From assembly GCA_028280485.1 (NCBI GenBank), contig JANQLS010000135.1, positions 62,001 to 126,000 of the forward strand: a stretch of 64,000 nt of DNA, given 5' to 3'. The notes beneath the pieces are model-generated. The model searched no databases. It was not told the origin of the DNA and was given only the letters and a program-made list of their open reading frames with translations. Shown one piece after another: positions 8,373-17,924 of the stretch. The stretch's first letter is position 1; each line of letters opens with the position of its first letter. The translations under genes and the position numbers were made by a program. This DNA comes from Planctomycetota bacterium. Lineage in GTDB: Bacteria > Planctomycetota > UBA8108 > JACQVS01.

Positions 8373-10334
8373 ATGTCTAAGATTCGATTTAACTTTCAAA
8401 AGAAGCTACTCATTTTGCTTCTAGCATTTGGCATTTTACCAATCTTTATCATTGGTTCTCTTTCCATTCGAGCCATCCAACAAGTGGAAAAGGAAGTTTG
8501 CTTTCTTTACCAAAATCATGCATTGAATCTCGCTGACAAAATCGATCGCAATTTGTTTGAGCGTTACTTTGATGTTCAGGCTTTCGGGAAAAACCAAGCC
8601 GTTCAAGATATGAGCTCTTGGTATAAGAAATCTGCTCTTGAAAACTCTTTAGTTCACTCCATGAACGAGTATGTAGACCTTTATGACGTCTACTATTTGA
8701 CTATCTTTGTTGACACTGAAGGAAAAGTTGCGGCGGTCAATACAAAAGATTCGGAGGGTGAGGCGATAAACACTCAAGCTGTTTTCGATATGAACTTTTC
8801 AAACTCTGAGTGGTTTAAGGCTTTAAAGAGTGAGAAGTATACCGAGAGCATGCCTTTCTCCGCCCCTGAGAACAAAGCAGCGACAGGAACTTTCATTACC
8901 GACATTCACGTCAATGAATTAGTAAGAAAAGTATACCCTGATGATAGGAGTGGATTATCCATTGGATTTTCTGCGCCCGTAATCAGGAACGGCCTAGTTT
9001 TAGGTTACTGGCACAATATCGCTAAGTTTTCTCTAGTTGAAAGCATTGTCGTCAAGTCTTATGAATCGCTTTCAACTGAGTTCAAAACGACTGAAATCAC
9101 CTTGCTTGATAAAGAGGGAAGGATCATTGTTGATTATGACCCTCATTCCCGAAAGTCTAAGGCCGTCACTTATGATTTTGAAAATGTTCTTCTGAAATTG
9201 AATTTGGCGAACAATGGAGTAGCCGCTGCCCAAGATGCCGTTAATGGAAACACCGGTCACAACATAAGCTTGCACAAGAGAAAACAAGTTGAGCAAATTT
9301 CAGGCTACACTCACCTCCAAGGGGCCTTGGGTTACCCTGGAATGAATTGGTCCGTTCTTTTTCGAGTTAACGTGGATGACGCGAGAGAACAATTTGGGAT
9401 CAATTCAATGGCTAGCCAAATTTACTACACCGGTGGATTAATTAGTTTGATCATCGGTTTATTCGCAGTCATCGGGGGCAAATTCTTCTGTCGACCTCTC
9501 TACCGTCTCTCAGGTGATTTTGAAGCTTCGATCAACTCCATAGTTCAAGAAGTAAAAAAATCTTCCTCACGATTCTGTGAGTTTAGTACTTCTTTAAACC
9601 AAAATGCGGAATTAGCCAGTCAAAGAGCTCAGGAAGTTTCAAGTTCATCCATAGAAGCAAGCGCAAATGTACAATCGGTTGCCGCTTCCGCTGAAGAACT
9701 CTCAAGTAGTATCGGAGAGATTAATAGTCGTCTTAAAGAAGCTGCCAATGTCTCTCAAGAAGCGAATCAAAAAGCCGGCTCCACGGTAAAAATCATGGAT
9801 GGGCTAGCTGCCTCGAGTCAGGAAATTGGGGATGTGATTCAGGTCATCAACTCCATCGCCGAACAAACAAATTTATTAGCCCTCAATGCCACAATCGAAG
9901 CAGCGCGAGCGGGTGAAGCAGGAAAAGGATTCGCTGTCGTTGCCAATGAAGTTAAAGAATTGGCTAATCAGACTGGAAAGGCAACAGATGAAATCGCCAA
10001 TAAAATTCAGGGCGTTCAGAATGGAACAGGCACTGCGGCCGAATCCATTCAAAATGTTTCTAACGTGATTGATCAAATCAACCAGATATCAATCACAGTG
10101 GCGAGTGCAGTTCAAGAGCAAGCAGACGCTGTGAGTGAAATTTCCGCGAATGTCAGACAAGCTTCAAAAGGGACGGACCAAGTGACCGATGCGATTACAC
10201 AAGTTTCAGTTACTTCAAATGAAAACGGAGATATGGCTAAAACTCTCAACGAATCGTCTGACGAGTTAGTCTGCCATGCCGAACTATTGTCTAGCTCAGT
10301 AGCTGGATTCTTAAGCCAACTTAAAAATTTCTAA
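8373..10334 (+). CDS. Methyl-accepting chemotaxis receptor with extracytoplasmic sensor
   Basis: 653 residues. TM1 about 11-33, periplasmic sensor about 40-345 that looks like a double-Cache domain ([18 protein letters not shown], then [10 protein letters not shown]), TM2 about 353-371, and a signalling coiled coil about 400-645. The hairpin tip [19 protein letters not shown] at about 496-515 is the conserved CheA/CheW contact. The stretch after TM2 runs straight into coiled coil and I cannot see a normal HAMP domain. Glu/Gln-rich heptads before and after the tip give possible methylation sites for CheR and CheB encoded downstream. It is the only receptor in the window, so the system may have a dedicated ligand. 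Confidence 0.94.
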   Translation: MSKIRFNFQKKLLILLLAFGILPIFIIGSLSIRAIQQVEKEVCFLYQNHALNLADKIDRNLFERYFDVQAFGKNQAVQDMSSWYKKSALENSLVHSMNEYVDLYDVYYLTIFVDTEGKVAAVNTKDSEGEAINTQAVFDMNFSNSEWFKALKSEKYTESMPFSAPENKAATGTFITDIHVNELVRKVYPDDRSGLSIGFSAPVIRNGLVLGYWHNIAKFSLVESIVVKSYESLSTEFKTTEITLLDKEGRIIVDYDPHSRKSKAVTYDFENVLLKLNLANNGVAAAQDAVNGNTGHNISLHKRKQVEQISGYTHLQGALGYPGMNWSVLFRVNVDDAREQFGINSMASQIYYTGGLISLIIGLFAVIGGKFFCRPLYRLSGDFEASINSIVQEVKKSSSRFCEFSTSLNQNAELASQRAQEVSSSSIEASANVQSVAASAEELSSSIGEINSRLKEAANVSQEANQKAGSTVKIMDGLAASSQEIGDVIQVINSIAEQTNLLALNATIEAARAGEAGKGFAVVANEVKELANQTGKATDEIANKIQGVQNGTGTAAESIQNVSNVIDQINQISITVASAVQEQADAVSEISANVRQASKGTDQVTDAITQVSVTSNENGDMAKTLNESSDELVCHAELLSSSVAGFLSQLKNF

Positions 10335-10409
10335 ACTGACAGAAAGTAACCGAGGAGCACCGATGCACTCAATTTATTCTGAAATACCTCACGCAACTGG
10401 GGGGCAAAA

Positions 10410-10775
10410 ATGAAACGCATTCTCGTAGTCGATGATTCCAAGATGATCAGGAAGGCGATACGTCGCATCCTAGAGTCGATGAACATCGAAGTTACCGAAT
10501 CAGCCAATGGCCAAGAAGCAGTCGATGCTTGTAATGGGGAAGCGCCTTGCGCGGTATTACTCGACATCGATATGCCCGTGATGGACGGCATAACTTGCTT
10601 GAAGAAATTAAGAGAATCGTTCTCTTTTCAGCAACTGCCCATCATCATGTGCACGACACACACATCATTGAACAAGATTCAAGAAGCGTTGGGGTTTGGG
10701 GCAACTGAATACATCATGAAACCGTTTACGGATGACATCATTCAAGAGAAGCTTCAGCAAGTTGGACTCATTTGA
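10410..10775 (+). CDS. CheY-like response regulator
   Basis: 121 residues, single receiver domain: KRILVVDDSKMIRKAIRRIL start, phosphoacceptor Asp in LLDIDMPVMDG (about 54), MCTTHTS with the conserved Thr, and MKPF lysine near the end. A ribosome site GGGG lies at 10399-10402. Its stop codon overlaps the cheB start (TGATG), so the two are translationally coupled. Second CheY of the cluster; it differs from the 3718-4074 copy in the LDIDMP rather than MDWNMP motif, so the two may have different outputs or one may be a sink. Confidence 0.94.
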   Translation: MKRILVVDDSKMIRKAIRRILESMNIEVTESANGQEAVDACNGEAPCAVLLDIDMPVMDGITCLKKLRESFSFQQLPIIMCTTHTSLNKIQEALGFGATEYIMKPFTDDIIQEKLQQVGLI

Positions 10776-11866
10776 TGACCCTAAATTCTCCTGTAAAAGT
10801 TCTTTTAGTCGACGACTCCGCGGTTTGTCGAGGCTTTATTTTGCGCTTATTTGAAAAAGACGCGCAAATTGATGTGCACGCTGTTGCTACTAATGGCAAA
10901 GAAGCCCTCGAAAAAATCAAGAGGCAAGATTTCGATGTCGTTATTTTAGATGTTGAAATGCCAGTGATGAACGGCCTTCAAGCCATTCCTGAAATCCAAA
11001 AAGAAAAGCCTGATCTCCCGATCATCATGGCGAGTGCACTGACCGGGCCTGGTGCCCAGGCGTCATTGGAAGCTCTTGAACTAGGTGCCTCGGATTGTGT
11101 ACTTAAACCAAGCACCACTTCCGTTGTTAAAGATTTTCAATCGATCCAAGGAGAACTCACTCGCAAAGTCCTTCAACTGGGGCAGCGCTACAAAACTGAA
11201 AAGGGAAGAAAAAGCACGACACAAGCTCCACCTCCAAAAGCCCTTCCCAAGGCCTCCCCCAGAGAGAATTCAAAAACTTCAACTCCACACGTCCTTGCAA
11301 TTGGAGCCAGCACCGGTGGGCCAAATGCATTAGTCGAATTTTTTGCATCACTAGGGAAAGATTTTCCATTACCCGTTTTAGTCACTCAACACATGCCGCC
11401 CTTGTTCACTCAGATATTAGCTGAGCGCTTAGAGAAAGCATCTCTGATCCAAGCGGCAGAAGCTGAAGATGGTGAAGTGATCAAACCCGGAAAAATCTAC
11501 GTGGCCCCAGGCGATATCCATATGTTGGTTAAAAAATCTGGCGGCAAAGAAGTTATATCCCTCGAAAAATCACCACCAGAAAACTTTTGCCGACCCGCTG
11601 TCGACCCACTCTTTCGGTCAGTCGGTGACTGCTACAAATCAAACGCCATCGCCTGTGTTTTCACCGGCATGGGAGAAGATGGAAAAAGTGGAGCTGAATA
11701 CTTAAGTAAAAAAGGGGTTCCCATCTACGTTCAAGACAGAGAGTCCAGTGTGATCTGGGGAATGCCTGGGGCAATAGCATCTGCGGGCTTAGCGACAGAG
11801 ATACTTCCACCCATCGAATTAGCCCGTTTAATTCGAAAAATTGTGAAAGGAGGTTCTCAAAAATGA
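10775..11866 (+). CDS. cheB: Chemoreceptor glutamate methylesterase/deamidase CheB
   Basis: 363 residues from ATG 10775, which overlaps the preceding stop. Receiver domain about 7-125 (VLLVDDSAVCRGF, phospho-Asp in VVILDVEMPVMNG), a Lys/Pro/Ser-rich linker about 140-168, and the methylesterase domain with catalytic Ser about 179 (GASTGGPNAL), His in VTQHMPP and Asp in FTGMGEDG. It removes methyl groups from the receptor after phosphorylation by CheA. The gene ends with an ATGA overlap into cheR, the classic coupling of the two adaptation enzymes. Confidence 0.96.
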   Translation: MTLNSPVKVLLVDDSAVCRGFILRLFEKDAQIDVHAVATNGKEALEKIKRQDFDVVILDVEMPVMNGLQAIPEIQKEKPDLPIIMASALTGPGAQASLEALELGASDCVLKPSTTSVVKDFQSIQGELTRKVLQLGQRYKTEKGRKSTTQAPPPKALPKASPRENSKTSTPHVLAIGASTGGPNALVEFFASLGKDFPLPVLVTQHMPPLFTQILAERLEKASLIQAAEAEDGEVIKPGKIYVAPGDIHMLVKKSGGKEVISLEKSPPENFCRPAVDPLFRSVGDCYKSNAIACVFTGMGEDGKSGAEYLSKKGVPIYVQDRESSVIWGMPGAIASAGLATEILPPIELARLIRKIVKGGSQK

Positions 11867-12687
11867 GTACTACCTCCACTCAAGCATGTTACAGCTACCT
11901 TCAAACATTCCTGAAACAAGAGATGGGATACGATCTCGGAGCAGGAAAAGAATATTTAGCAGAAACCAGGTTAAATCCCGTAGCTGCTGCCTTCGAACTC
12001 AGCACTTGGGAGCAATTGGTCGAAGAGCTTAAAAAAACAAGCAAGCCCGCCATCAAAGAAGCTATCTGCGATGCGATGACGACGAACGAAACCAGTTTCT
12101 TCCGTGATAAGAAACCTTTCGATCAACTGATCGCTCGTTGCATTCCCGATGTGATGGAAAAAAACAAGATGACCAAGCAACTAAAAATTTGGTGTGCTGC
12201 TTGTTCTTCAGGGCAGGAACCTTATACCTTAGCGGTGATCTTGAAAGATCACTTTCCTGAACTCAATAACTGGAATGTGAATATTCTGGCAACCGATATT
12301 TCAAGTTCGATCCTGAATAAAGCGAACTCCGGCGCTTACACTCAATTTGAAGTGCAACGGGGAATGCCCATTCAAATGTTAGTGAAGTACTTCCACCAGA
12401 AAGCGGACCATTGGGAGATCAATAAAGATCTCAAGGATCTGATCACCTTTAAGAAGTTCAATCTGATGGATTCATTCGCAGGGATCGGTGGCCCCTTCGA
12501 CATTATTTTTATCAGGAATGTCCTCATCTATTTCGACGGGGGAACAAAAGCTCAAATCTTCCAGAAGCTTTCCCAGGTCATAGATCCTTCCGGGTATATG
12601 TTCTTGGGAGGCACAGAAACCACCTTGGGCTTCTGTGACAAGTTCAAGCGCTGCCAAGAAGGGAATCATTTCTTCACTCTGAAATAG
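11863..12687 (+). CDS. cheR: Chemotaxis protein methyltransferase CheR
   Basis: 274 residues. Standard two-part CheR: N-terminal helical domain with TTNETSFFRDKKPFD, then the SAM-binding domain with WCAACSSGQEPYTLA, LATDISSSILNKA and IFIRNVLIYFD. It methylates receptor glutamates. The start overlaps the cheB stop by four bases and follows a full AAAGGAGG ribosome site (11846-11853). No C-terminal VPWFEW-binding or TPR extension is present. Last gene of the operon; a strong terminator follows. Confidence 0.96.
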   Translation: MSTTSTQACYSYLQTFLKQEMGYDLGAGKEYLAETRLNPVAAAFELSTWEQLVEELKKTSKPAIKEAICDAMTTNETSFFRDKKPFDQLIARCIPDVMEKNKMTKQLKIWCAACSSGQEPYTLAVILKDHFPELNNWNVNILATDISSSILNKANSGAYTQFEVQRGMPIQMLVKYFHQKADHWEINKDLKDLITFKKFNLMDSFAGIGGPFDIIFIRNVLIYFDGGTKAQIFQKLSQVIDPSGYMFLGGTETTLGFCDKFKRCQEGNHFFTLK

Positions 12688-13002
12688 GGCTTCTTGCCCC
12701 ATTTCATGATTTGTGCGAATCCACGACAGTAGAAAGAGTTCCAATTTATCCAACTGGAACTCATCAAAAACGGGCCCCAAACGGGGCCCGTTTTTGTTAC
12801 AAAGACAAGTCTCACAGGGGCTTACAGATAGTTTTTCCCAGTTCTCTCTCAAAGAAGTATAATGCACGGCTTGGCCACGGAGGCCGATGCTTTTACAGCA
12901 CCCTCCCAGCCTTATGGCTCACTTATGAATCACTGTCGATGATCAACGGAGAATCGTTGATTCACCGATAATTTCACCAACCTTTAAATAAGAGATAGAA
13001 CC
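12688..13002. other. Intergenic region cheR-fba
   Basis: 315 bases with the operon terminator, then a small hairpin (ATCAACG at 12942-12948 with CGTTGAT at 12955-12961) about 40 bases before the aldolase start, which could be an operator or leader element. No gene. Confidence 0.6.
12766..12795. terminator. Rho-independent terminator of the che operon
   Basis: AAAAACGGGCCCC at 12766-12778, four-base loop, GGGGCCCGTTTTT at 12783-12795. Very GC-rich stem with flanking A and T tracts. A weaker hairpin (AGTTCCA/TGGAACT) lies just before it. Confidence 0.92.
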
Positions 13003-14037
13003 ATGCCACTGGTACCGATGCGCATCCTCTTGGATCACGCCGCCGAAAACGCTTATGGTTTGGCCGCCTTCAATGTCAACAACATGGAGCAGATCCAAGC
13101 TATTATGGAAGCGGCGGAGGAGACCAACTCACCCGTAATCATTCAAGCTTCACGTGGAGCTCGTTCTTATTCACAAGACAACTATCTTCGTCACCTCATG
13201 TTAGCGGCTGCCGAGTTGCATCCCAATATCCCTGTCGCTATGCACCAAGATCACGGAAACAGCCCCGAGACTTGCCAAAGTGCAATCGATAATGGTTTCA
13301 CCTCCGTCATGATGGATGGATCCCTCGAAGCCGACGGAAAAACTCCCGCTGACTTTGCTTACAATGTCAACGTCACTCGAACGGTCGTTGAAAGCGCTCA
13401 CAAACAAGGAGTTTCAGTCGAAGGTGAATTGGGTTGTCTCGGTTCGTTAGAAACTGGAATGGGCGATAAAGAAGACGGTCATGGTGCTGAAGGAGTCCTC
13501 ACCCATGATCAACTCCTTACCGACCCCGAAGAAGCTGAACAGTTTGTCTCTGAAACTGGTGTTGATGCATTAGCAGTCGCCATCGGAACCAGTCACGGTG
13601 CTTATAAGTTTACCAAAGAGCCTACGGGTGAAGTTCTCGCTATGGATCGAATCGAAGAGATCCATAAAAGACTTCCCAACTGTCACTTGGTGATGCACGG
13701 AAGCTCTTCAGTTCCTAAAGAACTTCAAGATATCATCAATGCTTACGGCGGCTCATTGAACCCCACTTGGGGAGTGCCCGTTGAAGAAATTCAAAAAGGT
13801 ATCAAGTCTGGCGTCCGTAAGATCAATGTAGATACCGACAACCGTTTGGCGATGACCGGAGCTATCCGAAAAGTATTAGCCGAAAGCCCTGAGAAATTTG
13901 ATCCTCGTGATTACCTCAAGCCCGCTCGCGCTGCGATGGCTGAAGTTTGTAAAGCACGAATGATTTCATTTGGTCAAGCAGGTCACGCTGACAAGATCAA
14001 GATCGTGACTTTAGATGAAATGGCAAGTCGTTATTAA
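13003..14037 (+). CDS. fba: Class II fructose-1,6-bisphosphate aldolase
   Basis: 344 residues, cytoplasmic, zinc-dependent. It interconverts fructose-1,6-bisphosphate with glyceraldehyde-3-phosphate and dihydroxyacetone phosphate. Seen: [10 protein letters not shown] near the start, catalytic and zinc region MHQDHGNS with Asp83 and His84, DGSLEADG, the [12 protein letters not shown] loop, [13 protein letters not shown] with a zinc His, LVMHGSSSV with another, and phosphate-binding [12 protein letters not shown]. The overall pattern, including the [17 protein letters not shown] insertion, fits the Calvin-cycle-subtype (longer) class II aldolases, which also serve glycolysis in heterotrophs. 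It is monocistronic. Confidence 0.95.
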   Translation: MPLVPMRILLDHAAENAYGLAAFNVNNMEQIQAIMEAAEETNSPVIIQASRGARSYSQDNYLRHLMLAAAELHPNIPVAMHQDHGNSPETCQSAIDNGFTSVMMDGSLEADGKTPADFAYNVNVTRTVVESAHKQGVSVEGELGCLGSLETGMGDKEDGHGAEGVLTHDQLLTDPEEAEQFVSETGVDALAVAIGTSHGAYKFTKEPTGEVLAMDRIEEIHKRLPNCHLVMHGSSSVPKELQDIINAYGGSLNPTWGVPVEEIQKGIKSGVRKINVDTDNRLAMTGAIRKVLAESPEKFDPRDYLKPARAAMAEVCKARMISFGQAGHADKIKIVTLDEMASRY

Positions 14038-14081
14038 GGTCCTTAGATAATGACATGCTTATAACTGCTTAGGTCACTTTG

Positions 14082-14125
14082 CAAATGCCCGTAACCTTCC
14101 TTACATCGGAGGTTACGGGCATTTG
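14082..14125 (+). terminator. Long-stem hairpin after fba
   Basis: Arms 14082-14097 (CAAATGCCCGTAACCT) and 14110-14125 pair perfectly over 16 bp and can extend by two more after a one-base bulge; the loop is short. There is no U-tract, so it is an unusual terminator or an RNA-stabilising element. It ends 48 bases before the next gene. Confidence 0.6.
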
Positions 14126-14173
14126 TCATCCAGTTTCAGTTGAATTTAGATCGAACACTCAACGAGCAACCCG

Positions 14174-15241
14174 ATGTCCACCACTACTGAAGACTATCAA
14201 CTGGCTACCGCACTCAAGATTTTTGATCGTGGAGATCCTCAAGAAGCCGTCAAAATCTTGAAGAAGGTGCCCCTAGAACCTGACACTTGCGGTCAAATCT
14301 TCACGACTTTATCTAGAGCTTATTCGGAATTGGGAAAGTTTGATCAAGCTATAGAAACAGCACAAAAACTTGAGGGACTCCCCTACGGCAAAGATCCCGC
14401 AAGGATCATTCAAGCTGAAATTCTCGTTGCGAATCACCGAGAAAAGGATGCTTTAGAAGTCTTAAATTCCGTCAGCCCTCAAAATGTCATCGCCAATGCC
14501 TTAAAAGGGATCCTCCCTCACGTCATCGGTGGAGAAGATAAAGTCCATTTCCCCATATCGAGTTCAAGCCTCTGGTTTCAATCCGTTCTTTCAGTTTTGT
14601 TTATCTATACGGAGCGAGCCTTAGAAGCCCAAGAAGGAAACATCGAAGCCCTGAGAACGAGAAGCCATTTACTTCTTCCTGACCTTCGAGCGGAGTCCTT
14701 TAGAAATCCCAATCCTGGGCCCATCAAACGAGCCTTCGAAAAGCTGAAGTCAAAATCGGCACAACAGCGAAACGCACGCTTGAGAACAGTCGTTCAATTC
14801 TTCTTTGATGAAGATTTAGAGGGAGCCCAGAAAGAACTTCAAAAGTGGATTCGTACGGAGCCTGATTTCTTTAGAAAGGAAGGCTACGATCCTCGGCCTG
14901 AATTTTTAGGCGGAGTTCTTCTAACACTGGGAAAACACGCTGAATATTTAAAATGGATTAAAAAGGCCGACCCCTTAACGGGAAAAGATTACCAAAACTT
15001 AACAAGCTTGAAAGCTTTCTCGCTGCTGGCAACGGGAAAATTCAAAGAGGCCCAAAGAACCTTAGTTGTCTCGGACGCGGTAGAATCAGCTCACCTTCAT
15101 GCGCAAATAGAACTCGCTCAAGGCCATCGTGAGCGAGCCTTAGCATGGTTTCGACGCGCTTTTAATTTCGATGACATCGCTCATGTCGATCTAGCCTTAG
15201 CTGAGCTCAAATATTTGGGTTGGACCTTGAGTGAAAACTAA
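14174..15241 (+). CDS. TPR-like helical repeat protein, function unknown
   Basis: 355 residues, no signal peptide or membrane segment, so probably cytoplasmic. Helical repeat pairs are seen at about 5-85 (LSRAYSELGKFDQAIETAQKL is a TPR-type helix-turn-helix) and again near 300-345 (HAQIELAQGHRERALAWFRRAF). The middle is also helical but does not fit the TPR consensus closely. Its stop is one base before the ATG of the pseudouridine synthase gene, so the two are probably translated together. I cannot name a function; TPR domains usually mediate protein contacts. Confidence 0.75.
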   Translation: MSTTTEDYQLATALKIFDRGDPQEAVKILKKVPLEPDTCGQIFTTLSRAYSELGKFDQAIETAQKLEGLPYGKDPARIIQAEILVANHREKDALEVLNSVSPQNVIANALKGILPHVIGGEDKVHFPISSSSLWFQSVLSVLFIYTERALEAQEGNIEALRTRSHLLLPDLRAESFRNPNPGPIKRAFEKLKSKSAQQRNARLRTVVQFFFDEDLEGAQKELQKWIRTEPDFFRKEGYDPRPEFLGGVLLTLGKHAEYLKWIKKADPLTGKDYQNLTSLKAFSLLATGKFKEAQRTLVVSDAVESAHLHAQIELAQGHRERALAWFRRAFNFDDIAHVDLALAELKYLGWTLSEN

Positions 15242-15242
15242 C

Positions 15243-16046
15243 ATGCCTCAACCATCCGAAGGCGAACGATTGACAGAGTACGAAAAATTAGAAGCTGCTG
15301 TAGAAGGATTCGATCCAAAACGAATTCTCTTTCAGGGAAGTGGCTTACTCATCATCGACAAGCCAGAAAACCTACCTGTTCACAAAGGAACTTCTCATCC
15401 TTACGGTTTAGCAGAACTATTGACCCATTGGGCCAGTGTTTTCCCCAACGTCATCGATATCAAGCCCGGCAAATCGATTCATCCACTGCATCGTCTCGAC
15501 CGCGAAGCCTCGGGCGTGCTTCTGTTCGGACTCAATTCATCGATACGAAAATCTGTTCAAACAGCTTTTAAACAAAGGCGAGTCCAAAAACGTTACCTCA
15601 CTTTTGTCGGCGGCCCCGTTGATTCTGAAGGGGCCATCGAGGGTAAAGTTAGAAGTAAATTAAGAGGAACATATCGTCGCATGCCGGCGAGCTTAAGTTA
15701 TAAAAAAGTGTTTGCCGATGAACGCATGAGTTTAATTGAAGTCTATCCTAACGAAGGATACACCCACCAAATTAGAAGTCTTTTAGCCAGCTGGGGAAGG
15801 CCGATCGTGGGTGATTTAAGATACGGAAAACCCGTTCCTTCAAAAAAGTTCTTAAAAAAATTCAACCTAGCTTGCTTGCCGCTTCATGCCTATCAATTGT
15901 GCTTGCCGAAGGACATTCTAGGTGCAATAGAATCCTTCGAAGCGCCGTTACCTTCACCTTTTTTAAAGATCATTCAACAAAAAGACTGGGACCTCGATCA
16001 AATCATCACAAAACTAGAGGAGAATTTCGATCTCGGCCTCAAATAA
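15243..16046 (+). CDS. RluA-family pseudouridine synthase
   Basis: 267 residues from ATG 15243; a GTG at 15231 inside the previous gene is an alternative. The family isomerises specific uridines in rRNA or tRNA. The catalytic Asp lies in LHRLDREASGVLLFG, preceded by LLIIDKPENLPVHKG and followed by KRYLTFVGG, EVYPNEGYTHQIR and GRPIVGDLRYG, all in the expected order. There is no S4 RNA-binding domain, as in RluA and TruC-like members. Which uridine is modified cannot be told. Confidence 0.93.
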   Translation: MPQPSEGERLTEYEKLEAAVEGFDPKRILFQGSGLLIIDKPENLPVHKGTSHPYGLAELLTHWASVFPNVIDIKPGKSIHPLHRLDREASGVLLFGLNSSIRKSVQTAFKQRRVQKRYLTFVGGPVDSEGAIEGKVRSKLRGTYRRMPASLSYKKVFADERMSLIEVYPNEGYTHQIRSLLASWGRPIVGDLRYGKPVPSKKFLKKFNLACLPLHAYQLCLPKDILGAIESFEAPLPSPFLKIIQQKDWDLDQIITKLEENFDLGLK

Positions 16047-16575
16047 AGTTTTTTTACCGATATTCAACTTTTTCGCATAATATAGAAGTACAAGTCATCG
16101 AACTATAACATCCGAATTAAAACCAAATTAATCGGACTTAATAGTTCATTTCATTTTTGAGTTGGATGCTTTTGGATTGCTTATGGAGGCAATTAAAACA
16201 TTCCACTCAAACATCTATGTCGAAAGGTAACGGTGCATCTTCAAAACGCTTCGGCGAAAATTGAGGCTAAACCTAGCTCCATTTGAGCGCTAAGATTTTT
16301 AGCTTTGGAATAGATAAAAATCTTTTCAGTTAAGTCCTGCTTTTTAATGAATGAATCAACGCCAACGAAAATAAATCGAGAACCATCTGAAATAATTCAA
16401 ATCCATTTTGAATTATTAAACACACAAACTTCTTAGTACGAACTCCAGTTGTCGTTCATTCTAAAAAAGCTTTATTAGGCGTCGCAAAAGAGAGAGTGCG
16501 ATCATCTAAGAACTGAAAAAAGTAAGAGCCTTTCTTAAGGATCTTCACCTTAGGCTTCTTACAAAACCAGCGCAC
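16047..16575. other. AT-rich intergenic region
   Basis: About 530 bases without a credible gene, followed by the structured leader of the phosphofructokinase-like gene. An antisense open frame overlapping this region lacks any family resemblance. No riboswitch recognised. Confidence 0.5.
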
Positions 16576-16634
16576 CGTCCTTTCGTTCACTCCAAGGTCG
16601 TTTGGAGATTGAACTCCTACGACCAGAAAGGACG
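16576..16634 (+). promoter_or_regulatory. 5-prime leader hairpin masking the ribosome binding site
   Basis: CGTCCTTTC (16576-16584) pairs perfectly with GAAAGGACG (16626-16634), which contains the Shine-Dalgarno AAAGGA of the gene starting at 16642. Inside, GGTCGT (16596-16601) pairs with ACGACC (16619-16624) and GGAG with CTCC (16604-16607/16614-16617). The fold would hide the ribosome site, so translation is probably controlled by unfolding. Confidence 0.6.
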
Positions 16635-16641
16635 AGCGACC

Positions 16642-17901
16642 ATGCGCTGCTTGATCGTCACTTTGGGCGGAGACGCCCCCGGGATCAACTCTACCGTCCG
16701 TGCTGCCACCAGAATTGCAATCCGAAGAAACATGGAAGTCTTTGGAGCAAAACAAGGCTGGGTGGGGCTTCTCAATGATCAATTTTGGAAACTCAAAGAA
16801 TCCGATGTGGGATCGATCATCAATAAAGGGGGATCGATCTTGGGTTCAACCGATGTCAAGATCCCAGAACAAGACGACAAAGCGCACGCCAAAATCGCTG
16901 AGTCATTGAAAAAATTTGACTTAGTCATCGCTACAGGTGGTTTAGGAAGCTTCACCGTTCTCAATCGGGTGTACGACAAATCTCGGATGAACACGACGAC
17001 CACCATGTTCGTACCCGCCTCAGTCGAGGGCGAATTTCTTAATCCTGACCATGGCAGTATGAGCGATCATGACCCCATTCACGCCGAATCTATCGGCGCT
17101 GATACCGCAGGGAATCGCGCCATAACGGCCATCGATAACCTGAGAGACCAAGCCTTCCACAGCCGAACTGTTTTTATCGTTGAATGTGTTGGAACTAAAA
17201 GTAACTTCCAACCTTTGCAAATCGGCACTTCCTGTGGAGCTCAACGTATCTATCTCCCCATTCACCCTCGCCTGTCTGAAGAAGACAAGGAAGAGATTCA
17301 AGAACTCTACGGTACCGCGTTCGATCCTAATTATGTCGATATCAATGAAATGGTTCATTGGATTGAAGACACGTTTGAAAAGAGTAAACGAAAATATCTT
17401 CTGGTGATTTTGCCCAGCGGTGTTCCCATGATGAGTATTCGTCAGCAACATGGAGATACCGATGAAACGGCATACGAAAAAATGATCACGACTACGAAGC
17501 CTCTAGAACTGACAGTTCTACGAGTAGCTGAAGCCTTAGATATTCACTTCACCGGAAGAGCCAACCCGATTCAAGTGAGACACGTCCTTTTAGATGACCT
17601 TCAACGTGGAGGCGCCCCGAGCATTAAAGATCGGATGCTCGGAACAGTTTACGGTGAAGCTGCAGTCGAAGAGTATTTCTCTGTTCTCAACAACCCTGGT
17701 TTTGATACCGACCATCGAGGGAATTTAAATTTACTCGCCATCGATGGAGTGGGACAGATGAGTTGGAATTGCTTCCCCAGAGAAAAAGTGGGCCATCTTT
17801 TCAAAGGAAAATATGCAAGAAGTGGTGGTTTGAAACCTCTACCTTACTTCAGGCAAGCGCGTGGGTTGGTTTCGGGGTATCGACCGTTTGCGACGCTTTA
17901 A
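16642..17901 (+). CDS. Phosphofructokinase-family protein with altered active-site motifs
   Basis: 419 residues from ATG 16642 (AAAGGA site upstream). The PFK fold is clear: LGGDAPGINSTVRAAT, GGSILGSTD, ATGGLGSF, LQRGGAPSIKDRMLG. Yet key positions differ from 6-phosphofructokinase. In the GGDGS motif the Mg-ATP Asp is Leu101; TIDND reads SVEGE, so the catalytic base Asp is Glu129 and the next Asp is Glu131; the MGR motif reads VGT; and the His of the GH-QRGG sugar-phosphate motif is Asp. The Arg of QRGG remains. Either it has different donor or substrate use, or it has lost activity and acts as a binding or regulatory protein. The protein is about 100 residues longer than bacterial PfkA. Monocistronic. 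Confidence 0.8.
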   Translation: MRCLIVTLGGDAPGINSTVRAATRIAIRRNMEVFGAKQGWVGLLNDQFWKLKESDVGSIINKGGSILGSTDVKIPEQDDKAHAKIAESLKKFDLVIATGGLGSFTVLNRVYDKSRMNTTTTMFVPASVEGEFLNPDHGSMSDHDPIHAESIGADTAGNRAITAIDNLRDQAFHSRTVFIVECVGTKSNFQPLQIGTSCGAQRIYLPIHPRLSEEDKEEIQELYGTAFDPNYVDINEMVHWIEDTFEKSKRKYLLVILPSGVPMMSIRQQHGDTDETAYEKMITTTKPLELTVLRVAEALDIHFTGRANPIQVRHVLLDDLQRGGAPSIKDRMLGTVYGEAAVEEYFSVLNNPGFDTDHRGNLNLLAIDGVGQMSWNCFPREKVGHLFKGKYARSGGLKPLPYFRQARGLVSGYRPFATL

Positions 17902-17924
17902 TGAATTTAAATTAATTGGATAAA

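Noticed and set aside
16456-16782. 108-residue minus-strand open frame over the PFK-like leader
   Set aside because: Antisense to the leader hairpin and the start of the PFK-like gene; no recognisable domain or ribosome site.
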